14,502 nt of DNA, taken from positions 1-14,502 of the forward strand of contig CAKSEM010000014.1 of NCBI GenBank assembly GCA_934446485.1, in the 5' to 3' direction. Positions 1 to 6,959 of the stretch are shown here, one piece after another (the first letter of the stretch is position 1; the number at the start of each line of letters is the position of its first letter). The notes below the pieces were generated by a model that had not been told where the DNA came from, did no database searches, and saw nothing but the letters and a program-made list of their open reading frames with translations. Source of the stretch: an uncultured Eubacteriales bacterium (GTDB lineage Bacteria; Bacillota; Clostridia; Oscillospirales; CAG-272). The position numbers were made by a program, and so were the translations under genes.

Positions 1-8
1 TCTTTTTA

Positions 9-81
9 AGCTAATACCCGGATTCGAACCGGGGACCTCATCCTTACCAAGGATGTGCTCTACCAACTGAGCCATAGCAGC
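9..81 (-). tRNA. tRNA-Thr, anticodon GGU
   Basis: Read leftward, the sequence folds as a 73-nt cloverleaf. The D stem is GCTC/GAGC with loop AGTTGGTA, the anticodon stem is CATCC/GGATG with loop TTGGTAA, the variable loop is AGGTC, and the T arm is CCCGG-TTCGAAT-CCGGG. Loop positions 34-36 are GGT, which reads ACC threonine codons. The 3' CCA is not encoded, so maturation needs a 3' endonuclease and the CCA-adding enzyme; both are encoded in this window. The acceptor stem (GCTGCTA against TATTAGC) is imperfect, with a G-U at 4:69 and a C-U mismatch at 5:68. A consensus promoter lies just upstream. The identity is clear; full function is slightly less certain because of the stem mismatch. Confidence 0.93.
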
Positions 82-100
82 ACGACACCTAACAGGGAAT

Positions 101-129
101 ATTATATCAGAGCTTTTTGCGTTTGTCAA
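101..129 (-). promoter_or_regulatory. Sigma-A promoter of tRNA-Thr
   Basis: Read on the minus strand, TTGACA (129-124) and TATAAT (106-101) are separated by exactly 17 bases. Both hexamers match the housekeeping consensus perfectly, and the -10 element ends about 20 bases before the mature tRNA 5' end. Perfect-consensus promoters are typical of strongly expressed stable RNA genes. Confidence 0.92.
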
Positions 130-217
130 TACCAAAATAACAAAAGTCGCGCGCTGCCGCGGAAAATATTCGTAAATGTCGGATGGAACATTGCCGACAG
201 GAGAGGATCATACGGAA

Positions 218-1090
218 ATGATATTCGGAATTTGCAATCCTGTGTCGCGCAGAGGCGACGGACTGGCAGTATCGTCTCAGGTCGAGGGGTACTTCCGCGA
301 GGAGGGGATCCCGTACCGCACGCTGTATACGGCGGCATCGGGAGACGGGACCCGCCTTGCGCGCGAAGCTGCTGCGGCAGGCGCCGAAACGGTGTTTGCT
401 ATCGGAGGCGACGGTACGGCATCCGAGGTGGCTCGAGGGCTTGCGGGAACGGACTGTCCGTTCGGGATCGTCCCCGCAGGAACGGGTAACGATTTTGCAC
501 GCGCGCTCGGTTTGCCGAGCGATCCGATGGAAGCGCTCAAATATCAGCTGGGGCGCGATGCGCGCCGGATAGATCTTATGGATATCAACGGTCGGGTGTA
601 TATGAATGAGACCGGCATGGGATATGACGTTGAGACGATCCGTACGGCACAGCGTATGCCGAAGTTTATTCCAGGAAGCCTTGCGTACTTCATGGGCGTG
701 GTGTCTACGCTTCTCCGATTCCGTGCGGTCGGTGTGGTATGCAGCTTTGACGGCGATGATGAGGTGAGATTGCCGTGCTTTCTCATTGCGGTGTGCAACG
801 GCGGATATATAGGCGGAGGGATCCGTATCGGTCCCCGTGCAGCGGTGGACGACGGTCTTCTCGATGTTGTGATAATTAAAGAGATCACGCGCGGGCGGCT
901 CCTGCCGCGCCTTGCCGCACTGATGCGCGGGCGCGTGCTCGATTTTCCCGAAACTGAATTCCGCCGCTGTCGGAGGTTTTCGTTCCGTGTCCCCGGACGG
1001 CGGATCGACATAAACGCCGATGGAGAGATCTTCAGCGTAGACCGTGTTGATGTTGAACTTCTGCCGGAGGCGCTGCTGGTCAGAGGATGA
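218..1090 (+). CDS. YegS/DagK-like lipid kinase (diacylglycerol kinase family)
   Basis: The 290-residue protein belongs to the diacylglycerol/lipid kinase catalytic family, which transfers phosphate from ATP to a lipid hydroxyl at the inner face of the membrane. Visible marks are NP at residues 7-8, the nucleotide-binding GGDGT at 63-67 followed by a Glu-containing helix, then GIVPAGTGNDFARAL about 20 residues later. A C-terminal half of the usual type carries AAVDDGLLDVV. The length is normal for the family. The start at 218 is chosen because GGAGAGG lies 11 bases upstream and the family's conserved N-terminus begins there; an in-frame ATG at 176 would add 14 unrelated residues with no clear ribosome site. 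The gene converges on the DUF218 gene. The exact lipid substrate (diacylglycerol, sphingoid-type or other) cannot be told from sequence. Confidence 0.88.
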   Translation: MIFGICNPVSRRGDGLAVSSQVEGYFREEGIPYRTLYTAASGDGTRLAREAAAAGAETVFAIGGDGTASEVARGLAGTDCPFGIVPAGTGNDFARALGLPSDPMEALKYQLGRDARRIDLMDINGRVYMNETGMGYDVETIRTAQRMPKFIPGSLAYFMGVVSTLLRFRAVGVVCSFDGDDEVRLPCFLIAVCNGGYIGGGIRIGPRAAVDDGLLDVVIIKEITRGRLLPRLAALMRGRVLDFPETEFRRCRRFSFRVPGRRIDINADGEIFSVDRVDVELLPEALLVRG

Positions 1091-1135
1091 TAGATAAAAG
1101 GATGCTCCCGTCAATATCCGACGAGGAGCATCCTT
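1091..1135 (-). terminator. Hairpin terminator of the DUF218 gene, enclosing its stop codon
   Basis: Arms at 1098-1108 and 1125-1135 form an 11-bp perfect stem (AAGGATGCTCC/GGAGCATCCTT). It is extended by a 4-bp CGTC/GACG inner stem with one bulged A and a 7-base loop. Read leftward, the stem is followed by TTATCTA, giving a short T tract. The upstream arm lies inside the last codons of the DUF218 gene, and its TGA stop falls in the inner stem/loop. The + strand has no T tract after the stem, so termination of the convergent kinase gene by the same hairpin is only possible. Confidence 0.75.
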
Positions 1136-1893
1136 GCGTATGAAAGGTATTCACGTACTAAATTTGTGAAGACATATGCCTCCGGCGGTGTCGGCGCTTT
1201 TACACAGGCGGCGGTCACTCCCTCCTCCTTGCAGAGCATGCGTATGCGCGGTATGTGAGTGTCGGAGGAGACGCAGACTACGGAACGCGCCGAATTTCCG
1301 GTTTCGCTGAGAAGTGCGACTGAAAGACGGATGTTCTCTGCGGTGTTTCCGGCTTTGGATTCGACATATATCCTCTCCTCCGCAATTCCTTGTGAGACGA
1401 GATAATCGCGCATACATTCGCCCTCGCTTATCGCCTCGTCACGTCCGCGACCGCCGCTTACGACGCAGATTCCGTCGGGGTCGGCTTCGAGAAGCGATAC
1501 GGCTGTATCGAGCCGTGCGGCAAGTGTCTTGCTGGGACGTGTGCCGTTTATCTTGGCGCCGAAAACAACATATGCACAGCCGCTGCTCGGTGGAGGGTCC
1601 GACGGGGATAGGTAGATGTACCCGATCAGAAACAGAAAGCTGAGCGAGTAGAAGACCATGCCGGCGCACATCAGAGCGGCAAGCGGTATATAAGCACGTT
1701 TGAGAAGACGTTTCAACTGCTTGCGAAAGATATACGGCAGCGTAACGGTGCAGATGACCGTTGATGTTGCGATCCACGGAAGTGTTCCCTCCGGGGATAT
1801 GATCAGCTTTATAAAGTAGGAACCGAAGCACACGAGCGTGAAGAGCCCGGATATTATGTAGATCATGCGGAGAATCCGTGCGCTTTTCTTCAA
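1111..1893 (-). CDS. DUF218 (SanA/YdcF/ElyC-like) membrane protein
   Basis: The 260-residue protein has three hydrophobic segments (about residues 10-32, 39-56 and 69-95), then a DUF218 domain from about residue 107. The domain shows AYVVFGAK, the basic segment NGTRPSKTLAARLDTAVSLL, the glycine-rich VVSGGRGRDE, EGECMRDYLVSQGI and ESKAGNTAENIRLS. Members such as SanA, ElyC and YdcF are linked to envelope integrity, but the reaction is not settled. The start is a TTG at 1893, with AAAAGGAG seven bases upstream. A GTG at 1944 would also keep the frame open, but it has no good ribosome site and would add a charged extension before the first membrane segment. The gene is alone in its unit and ends in a hairpin terminator overlapping its 3' end. 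Confidence 0.82.
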   Translation of the reverse strand: MKKSARILRMIYIISGLFTLVCFGSYFIKLIISPEGTLPWIATSTVICTVTLPYIFRKQLKRLLKRAYIPLAALMCAGMVFYSLSFLFLIGYIYLSPSDPPPSSGCAYVVFGAKINGTRPSKTLAARLDTAVSLLEADPDGICVVSGGRGRDEAISEGECMRDYLVSQGIAEERIYVESKAGNTAENIRLSVALLSETGNSARSVVCVSSDTHIPRIRMLCKEEGVTAACVKAPTPPEAYVFTNLVREYLSYARMLLVGY

Positions 1894-1900
1894 AATGTAT

Positions 1901-1908
1901 CTCCTTTT
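1901..1908 (-). promoter_or_regulatory. Ribosome binding site that fixes a TTG start
   Basis: AAAAGGAG on the minus strand lies seven bases before the TTG at 1893-1891. It is the only strong Shine-Dalgarno near the 5' end of the DUF218 frame, and it decides in favour of the TTG over the upstream GTG at 1944. Confidence 0.8.
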
Positions 1909-2016
1909 GCGGTGAAGTGGCGCAGAGCAATGTCCTCTCAGCACCCTGAAGCGTTGTATTTAACAGAAAAACGAAAGATGTACTGATGTTGTGAGGAAAA
2001 CTGCCTGCCGCATACT

Positions 2017-2025
2017 ATTATACCA
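2017..2025 (-). promoter_or_regulatory. Extended -10 promoter for the DUF218 gene
   Basis: Minus strand TGGTATAAT (2025-2017) is a perfect -10 hexamer with an extended TGn element. No good -35 hexamer sits at the usual distance, which is common for extended -10 promoters. It would give a leader of roughly 120 bases before the TTG start. Confidence 0.6.
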
Positions 2026-2092
2026 TACCTTATTCTCTCCGTGCGTGAATTAAAGAAAGATTAAGAAAATCCGCGTGCTGATGTGCCGGGAC

Positions 2093-2121
2093 TTGCGCAA
2101 ACGTGCGCGGTATGATAAAAT
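2093..2121 (+). promoter_or_regulatory. Promoter for the RNase Z-like gene
   Basis: TTGCGC (2093-2098) and TAAAAT (2116-2121) are 17 bases apart, and the -10 is preceded by TGA, giving an extended -10 (TGATAAAAT). The coding start is about 60 bases downstream. The same ATGATAAAAT string recurs before the HD-domain gene at 4175-4184. Confidence 0.6.
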
Positions 2122-2179
2122 ATATCATGGATTATTGTGCGCCTTACGGCGCTGTGTTCGGAAAGCTTGGTGATTATTG

Positions 2180-3130
2180 ATGCTTGAGGTATGTCTTATC
2201 GGAACGGGCGGCTCCATTCCGAAGCCGGAGCGTTGGCTCGCATCTGCGCTTCTGCGTCACAACGGTTCGTCCGTAGTCATAGACTGCGGTGAGGGGACGC
2301 AGCTTGCGCTGAAATCGGCGGGCTACCCCGCAGGCAGGATAGCCCTCATACTGATAACGCATTTCCATGCGGATCATGTGAGCGGACTGCCGGGACTGTT
2401 GCTTGCCATGTCAAATGAGGGCAGGCTCGACCCGGTGACGATAGCGGGACCGCGAGGATTGCGTCACGTTGTCGAATCCCTGTGTGTGATTGCCGGAAAC
2501 CTTCCGTTTCAGGTGAACGTGCTTGAGCTTCCGAGCGAGCATTTTGAGCTTCCGCCTGAATATCTCCCTGAAGGAAGAGGATCCGACGCCGGCTTGCGCG
2601 TCACATCGTTCCCGCTGTACCACTCGATGATGTGCCTCGGATACAGGATCTCGCTGCCGAGAGCGGGAAAATTTGACCCTGAGAGAGCGAAGCTGACGGG
2701 GATACCCGTGAATCTCTGGGGCGTGCTTCAGCGCGGTGAGTCGGTTTCCTACGGCGGTACCGTGTACCGTCCGTCCGACGTTATGGGAGCGCCGAGACAC
2801 GGGATAGACATCTGTTACGTTACCGACACCAGACCGATTCCGGAGATCGTACCTGAGGTTGCCGATGCTGATCTTCTCATATGTGAGAGTACTTTCGGTG
2901 ACGATAAGGAGGAGAGAGCAAGAAAGTCCCGACACATGACGGCTACCGAGGCAGCGACCGTTGCGTCGGATGCCGGGGTCGGAAGGCTTTGGCTGACACA
3001 TTACAGCCCGTCCGTGACGGATACTGCTCCGTGCCTTGAATCGGCGCGACGGGTATTTCCGACGGCAGAAGCGGGATATGACGGAATGCGCGAGATCATA
3101 GGCTTCCCCGAGGAGCAGCGGCGCATTTGA
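2180..3130 (+). CDS. rnz: Ribonuclease Z-like metallo-beta-lactamase fold hydrolase
   Basis: The 316-residue protein has the full set of zinc ligands of the RNase Z/ElaC family. These are HFHADH at residues 61-66, His148 in a YHSMMCLGYR segment, Asp216 in TDTRP, His252 in SRHMTA and His274 in LTHYSP. The stretch GKFDPERAKLTGIPVNLWG resembles the RNase Z segment preceding the catalytic Asp, which separates it from general beta-lactamase-fold hydrolases. RNase Z cuts tRNA precursors after the discriminator base when CCA is not encoded, as for the tRNA-Thr here. An ATG is used at 2180 (a TTG directly before it would add one residue); the ribosome site is weak. A gap of 31 bases links it to the next gene. 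Another nuclease of the same fold remains possible. Confidence 0.8.
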   Translation: MLEVCLIGTGGSIPKPERWLASALLRHNGSSVVIDCGEGTQLALKSAGYPAGRIALILITHFHADHVSGLPGLLLAMSNEGRLDPVTIAGPRGLRHVVESLCVIAGNLPFQVNVLELPSEHFELPPEYLPEGRGSDAGLRVTSFPLYHSMMCLGYRISLPRAGKFDPERAKLTGIPVNLWGVLQRGESVSYGGTVYRPSDVMGAPRHGIDICYVTDTRPIPEIVPEVADADLLICESTFGDDKEERARKSRHMTATEAATVASDAGVGRLWLTHYSPSVTDTAPCLESARRVFPTAEAGYDGMREIIGFPEEQRRI

Positions 3131-3161
3131 ATATGACAGTGCGAAAGGTTGGAGCACTTAT

Positions 3162-4145
3162 ATGATCGTATATGATACTGATGACGGCGTGCTGACGTTT
3201 ACTGCCGAGGTGAGCGATGCCGGCACGCGCGCCGACGCGGCTATCGCCGCAGCGGCATGTGATGCGGGGCTTACGCTCACGCGCTCGGCGGTGCAGAAGC
3301 TGATCGCGTCAGGAAAGGTAGTCTGCGGCGTGACACCTATATTAAAAAGCTGCCGCCTTTGCGGCGGGGAGACTTTTACCGTCACCCTGCCGGAGACGGT
3401 CGAATGCGATGTCGAACCCGAGGACATTCCGCTCGATGTCGTTTACGAAGACGAAGACATCATAGTTATCAATAAGCCGCAGGGGATGGTCGTTCATCCG
3501 GCTCCGGGGCATACGAACGGCACTCTCGTGTCGGCGCTCCTGTGGCACTGCGGAGACTCACTGTCCGGCATAGGCGGAGTCATGCGACCCGGCATCGTGC
3601 ATCGCATCGACCGCGACACGAGCGGTCTTATCTGCGCGGCAAAGAACGATGCCGCACATCTGTCGCTTGCGGAACAGCTTCGGGAGCATTCGATGCGCCG
3701 CACTTATATGGCGCTATGCGCCGGACGGCTTGCCGAGAGGCGTGGGCGAGTCGAGGCGCCTATAGGCAGAAGCCGCACAGATCGCAAGCGTATGTCGATC
3801 CGTCCTGACGGAAAATATGCCGCGACCGACTACGAGGTTCTCGAGGAGTACGGCTATCCGGGCGGAAGCGCATCGCTTGTGCGGCTCGTCCTTGAGACGG
3901 GGCGCACACACCAGATACGTGTTCATATGGCGTATATCGGTCACGCGTTGCTCGGAGACACCGTATACGGGAGCGAAACTCAGTTTGAGCGCCGCCATCC
4001 GACGTGTTTTGCGGGGCAGAGCCTCCATGCCGCCGAACTGAGACTGCGCCACCCGTCGAGCGGTGAGAATATGCTCTTCCGTGCCGAGGCGCCCGAAAAC
4101 TTTATGCATGCCGTAGAAATTCTTCGAAGCACAACTGAAAATTAA
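3162..4145 (+). CDS. RluA/RluD-family rRNA/tRNA pseudouridine synthase
   Basis: The 327-residue enzyme converts specific uridines in structured RNA to pseudouridine. An S4-type RNA-binding domain covers about residues 18-77. The catalytic domain follows, with the family motif HRIDRDTSGL at 147-156; Asp150 is the catalytic aspartate by family alignment. Further family marks are IVINKPQGMVVHP, the RTYMALC segment, and LETGRTHQIRVHMAYIGHALLGDTVYG near the C-terminus. The S4 domain and length fit the RluD/YlyB group, but the exact uridine target cannot be assigned. AAAGGTTGGAG lies about ten bases before the ATG. It probably shares a transcript with the RNase Z-like gene. Confidence 0.92.
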   Translation: MIVYDTDDGVLTFTAEVSDAGTRADAAIAAAACDAGLTLTRSAVQKLIASGKVVCGVTPILKSCRLCGGETFTVTLPETVECDVEPEDIPLDVVYEDEDIIVINKPQGMVVHPAPGHTNGTLVSALLWHCGDSLSGIGGVMRPGIVHRIDRDTSGLICAAKNDAAHLSLAEQLREHSMRRTYMALCAGRLAERRGRVEAPIGRSRTDRKRMSIRPDGKYAATDYEVLEEYGYPGGSASLVRLVLETGRTHQIRVHMAYIGHALLGDTVYGSETQFERRHPTCFAGQSLHAAELRLRHPSSGENMLFRAEAPENFMHAVEILRSTTEN

Positions 4146-4156
4146 CAAGTTGTGCT
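4128..4156 (+). terminator. Hairpin across the stop codon of the pseudouridine synthase gene
   Basis: AGCACAACT (4128-4136) and AGTTGTGCT (4148-4156) form a perfect 9-bp stem with an 11-base loop that contains the TAA stop. No T tract follows on either strand, so it is a weak candidate terminator or an mRNA 3'-end structure. It lies directly upstream of the probable promoter of the next gene, which makes a transcript boundary plausible. Confidence 0.4.
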
Positions 4157-4175
4157 ACAAGGCGTCCGCTGCACA

Positions 4176-4184
4176 TGATAAAAT
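4176..4184 (+). promoter_or_regulatory. Extended -10 promoter for the HD-domain/glycyl radical enzyme block
   Basis: TGATAAAAT is an extended -10 (TGn plus TAAAAT, five of six consensus bases). The whole string ATGATAAAAT matches the one before the RNase Z-like gene. No clear -35 lies 16-18 bases upstream. It precedes the HD-domain gene by about 50 bases. Confidence 0.5.
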
Positions 4185-4234
4185 GTATTCATTAAACTGG
4201 AGACTGCGAAGAATTTTGCTCTTCCGGAACCCGC

Positions 4235-4723
4235 GTGGAACAGGAGATATACTGTAAATTGAAGCTGAAGGAATACTGTCGCAGGAAAGTTATGCTTTTC
4301 GGCGAAGATATACTTGATTCCGATTCGATAAAGCAGGAGAAATCGTTTATACAGCACGGCAAGACGAGCGTTTTTACACATTCGTTCAATGTGGCGTGCA
4401 TCAGCATAGCGATAGCCGTCGTGCTCGGGATAAAAATAAATGAACGCCACACGGTACGCGGTGCGCTCCTGCACGATTACTTTCTGTACGACTGGCATGA
4501 GCCGTCGCACGGTTGGCACGGATTTACGCACGCCGAGGCGGCGTTTCGGAATGCACGCCGCGACTTTAAGATAGGCCGCGTTGAGAGCAATATTATAAGG
4601 CGTCACATGTTTCCGCTCAACATTACGCCGCCGAAGTACCGCGAGAGCGTGATCGTTTGCCTTGCCGACAAGCTCAGTGCGATAGCGGAGACGCTCCATA
4701 TACGTGCTCTGAGCTTTAGGTGA
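4235..4723 (+). CDS. HD-domain protein, putative phosphohydrolase
   Basis: The protein is 162 residues from a GTG at 4235. It shows a small HD-domain pattern: His49 in VFTHSFNVA, the doublet His80-Asp81 in GALLHDYFLYDWH, histidines at 95, 99 and 124, and Asp145 in CLADKLSA. HD proteins bind one or two metals and usually hydrolyse phosphate esters or nucleotides; the extra histidines suggest a two-metal site. The substrate is unknown. The start is uncertain: the GTG has no strong ribosome site, a TTG at 4259 lies 12 bases after AGGAG, and an ATG at 4292 follows AGGAAAG closely. All three keep the whole domain. It probably leads the block with the glycyl radical enzyme, whose ATG is 53 bases past this stop. 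Confidence 0.78.
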   Translation: MEQEIYCKLKLKEYCRRKVMLFGEDILDSDSIKQEKSFIQHGKTSVFTHSFNVACISIAIAVVLGIKINERHTVRGALLHDYFLYDWHEPSHGWHGFTHAEAAFRNARRDFKIGRVESNIIRRHMFPLNITPPKYRESVIVCLADKLSAIAETLHIRALSFR

Positions 4724-4763
4724 TCTGCGGGTCGGAAGAGCCGCCTGCAAGGCGGGAAGATTT

Positions 4764-4770
4764 GGAGGAG
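4764..4770 (+). promoter_or_regulatory. Ribosome binding site of the glycyl radical enzyme
   Basis: GGAGGAG lies six bases before the ATG at 4777 and settles that start over an in-frame GTG at 4720 that overlaps the HD-domain gene. A small CCGCC-TGCAA-GGCGG hairpin (4741-4755) lies just upstream and could affect ribosome access. Confidence 0.8.
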
Positions 4771-4776
4771 ATCGAT

Positions 4777-6915
4777 ATGAAGTTTTATTCTGCAATCTGT
4801 GAACGCCCGGTTCGGCTCTGCGGTGAGACACGCCGCTTTGCTGACGAATCTCTGCACCATAGATACGGTCTTGATACTAAGATGTGTCGTGCTGTGACTC
4901 TTGACGACATCGATGGGTATGAGAGCTTAACTCCGCTTGAACGCTATGACTCTGCAATTGCGCGGATCGCCGAGGCATCTCCGATACGTATATGTGACGG
5001 AGAGCGTATAAGCGGTGCAGCGACTCTCGGCATGGCGATGGAGCACATGGTTCCCGCGACTTACGGCGGGAAATCGGTATGCGAGAGCGTCAGCCACCTG
5101 ACGCTCGACTTTGGATCGGTGCTGCGGCGAGGTATTCGCGGGATAGGCGAGGATGCCGCTGCTGCTCTCGAGAGGTACCGCGGAACGGAACGCGAAGCGT
5201 TCGCCGAAAGCTGCGTACATACGGTCAACAGCTTCTGCACGTGGCACAAGCGTTATCTTGATGCGCTGTCAGAAAGACCCGAGCTTAAAGAGAATTATGA
5301 CAATCTGTCGCGTGTCCCGCTCGAACCGGCGCGAAACTTTTATGAGGCGGTGCAGAGTCTGTGGTTCACTTTTGCGTTCTGCCGCCTGTGCGGGAACTGG
5401 CCCGGCATCGGACGGATCGATTGTTTGCTGGGGGATTATCTGAAACGAGACCTTGCCGATGGAATCCTTACATTGGATGAGGCAAGAGAGATACTTGCGC
5501 ATTTCTTTATAAAGGGATGCGAGTGGATCAGCGGTAAAGCCAAGGACGCGAGCGGCGATGCCCAGCACTATCAGAATATCGTACTTTCAGGCACGGATGC
5601 CGACGGGCGCGATGTTACCTGCGAGGTGACATATCTTGTTCTCGACATTATTGAGGAACTCGGTATCGGCGATTTCCCGACGACGGTGCGGCTCGGCAAA
5701 AATTCATCGGAGCGTCTCCTGCGCCGTGTGGCTGAGGTCATACGGTACGGCGGCGGTGTCGTTGCCGTATATGACGAGGACTCGATAATCAAATCACTGA
5801 CGGATTACGGATACGCGCCGGAGGCAGCGGCAAGATTTGCAAATGACGGCTGCTGGGAGATTCAGGTTCCCGGGGAAACGTACTTTTCCTACTGCCCGTT
5901 CGACGCGCTGCGCATCTTACAGGAGACGACGCTTCACGGTTACGACGGCACGGTGAGTTTTGATACATTTGAGGAACTGTATCAGCAGTATGTGAGCGAT
6001 CTCAACGGTATGATAGATACGATCGTCGGATGGCACAGCGAACGGTTTCTGCCGCACGCTGCCGGGGAAGACGTGAGGTGGGCGCCGTGGAGACCGTGCA
6101 CTGTAGTTTCGATCTTTGAGCGCGGATGCATTGAACGCGGTCAGTCGTACTTTGAGGGCGGACCGATATATAATATTGTTTCACCGCATATCGGGGGACT
6201 TCCGGATACGGTGGACAGCCTGCTTGCGATCAGGCATCTGGTGTATGAAGAAAAAAGACTCACACTGCCCGAGTTTATGCATATTTTGAAGAATGACTGG
6301 GCAGACGAAGAGCCGCTCCGTCGGTATGTGCGTACTCACTACAGCTATTACGGAACGGATTGCGACACAGCGGATGAGCTGGCATGCCGTCTCGTCGAGG
6401 ATTTTGCCGATGCTTGCGACCGACAGACGGGGAAGTGCCCGTACCGCTTCCCGGCGGGAATCAGCACTTTCGGCAGGCAGATCGAATGGGCCGGCTACAG
6501 ACTTGCCACACCGCACGGATACCATGCGGGCGCGATTCTGTCGGGAAACTGCTCGCCGACACCGGGAACCGATACGGACGGAGCCACGGCGACGATACGC
6601 TCATACTGCAAACTGAATCTCAAACGGATGGTGTCGGGCGCGGCGCTCGATATCAAGCTTGACCCCACCTCGGTTAAAGGTGAGGACGGGCTCTCGGCGC
6701 TCGTTGCGCTGATGCGCGGCTTCTGCGCGCTCGGAGGTTCATTTATGCAGCTTGATGTCGCCGATGTTGCGGCGTTGCGCGCGGCACAGGAGCACCCGGA
6801 AGATTACGAAACACTTTCGGTGCGCATTTCGGGATGGAATGCGAGGTTCGTAACGCTTGGGCGAGAGTGGCAGAATATGGTGATAGAACAGACCGAACGG
6901 CATAATGCCGATTGA
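4777..6915 (+). CDS. Glycyl radical enzyme of unknown substrate (pyruvate formate-lyase superfamily)
   Basis: The 712-residue protein carries both hallmarks of glycyl radical enzymes. The active-site cysteine is Cys359 in NDGCWEIQ, with Glu361 in the GCxE arrangement of the dehydratase/lyase groups rather than the Cys-Cys pair of pyruvate formate-lyase. The radical-site glycine is Gly686 in VRISGWNARF, 26 residues from the C-terminus as in pyruvate formate-lyase. RISGW has Trp where most members have Tyr. An N-terminal segment (RICDGERISGAATLG) matches the family's usual early motif, but the region before it is short, so the protein is smaller than typical glycerol or choline enzymes. A radical-SAM activase is required to make the glycyl radical, and none is encoded here. 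It sits between an HD-domain gene and cca, on what may be one transcript. The substrate cannot be named. Confidence 0.9.
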   Translation: MKFYSAICERPVRLCGETRRFADESLHHRYGLDTKMCRAVTLDDIDGYESLTPLERYDSAIARIAEASPIRICDGERISGAATLGMAMEHMVPATYGGKSVCESVSHLTLDFGSVLRRGIRGIGEDAAAALERYRGTEREAFAESCVHTVNSFCTWHKRYLDALSERPELKENYDNLSRVPLEPARNFYEAVQSLWFTFAFCRLCGNWPGIGRIDCLLGDYLKRDLADGILTLDEAREILAHFFIKGCEWISGKAKDASGDAQHYQNIVLSGTDADGRDVTCEVTYLVLDIIEELGIGDFPTTVRLGKNSSERLLRRVAEVIRYGGGVVAVYDEDSIIKSLTDYGYAPEAAARFANDGCWEIQVPGETYFSYCPFDALRILQETTLHGYDGTVSFDTFEELYQQYVSDLNGMIDTIVGWHSERFLPHAAGEDVRWAPWRPCTVVSIFERGCIERGQSYFEGGPIYNIVSPHIGGLPDTVDSLLAIRHLVYEEKRLTLPEFMHILKNDWADEEPLRRYVRTHYSYYGTDCDTADELACRLVEDFADACDRQTGKCPYRFPAGISTFGRQIEWAGYRLATPHGYHAGAILSGNCSPTPGTDTDGATATIRSYCKLNLKRMVSGAALDIKLDPTSVKGEDGLSALVALMRGFCALGGSFMQLDVADVAALRAAQEHPEDYETLSVRISGWNARFVTLGREWQNMVIEQTERHNAD

Positions 6916-6959
6916 TCTCCCGCTGTGCGGAGAAAGTATTGCGAAGAGGTGCGCTGCAC

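Noticed and set aside
55..489. 144-codon + strand open frame over the tRNA and lipid kinase 5' end
   Set aside because: It begins inside the tRNA, runs out of frame with the clearly conserved kinase, and is rich in Arg, Gly and Cys as expected of a shadow frame.
107..1114. 335-codon minus strand open frame opposite the lipid kinase
   Set aside because: It is fully antisense to a conserved gene, shows no family motif and has no ribosome site; long antisense frames are common in GC-rich genes.
4720..4776. GTG start of the glycyl radical enzyme overlapping the HD-domain gene
   Set aside because: The ATG at 4777 has GGAGGAG six bases upstream, and the extra 19 residues would be translated across that ribosome site.
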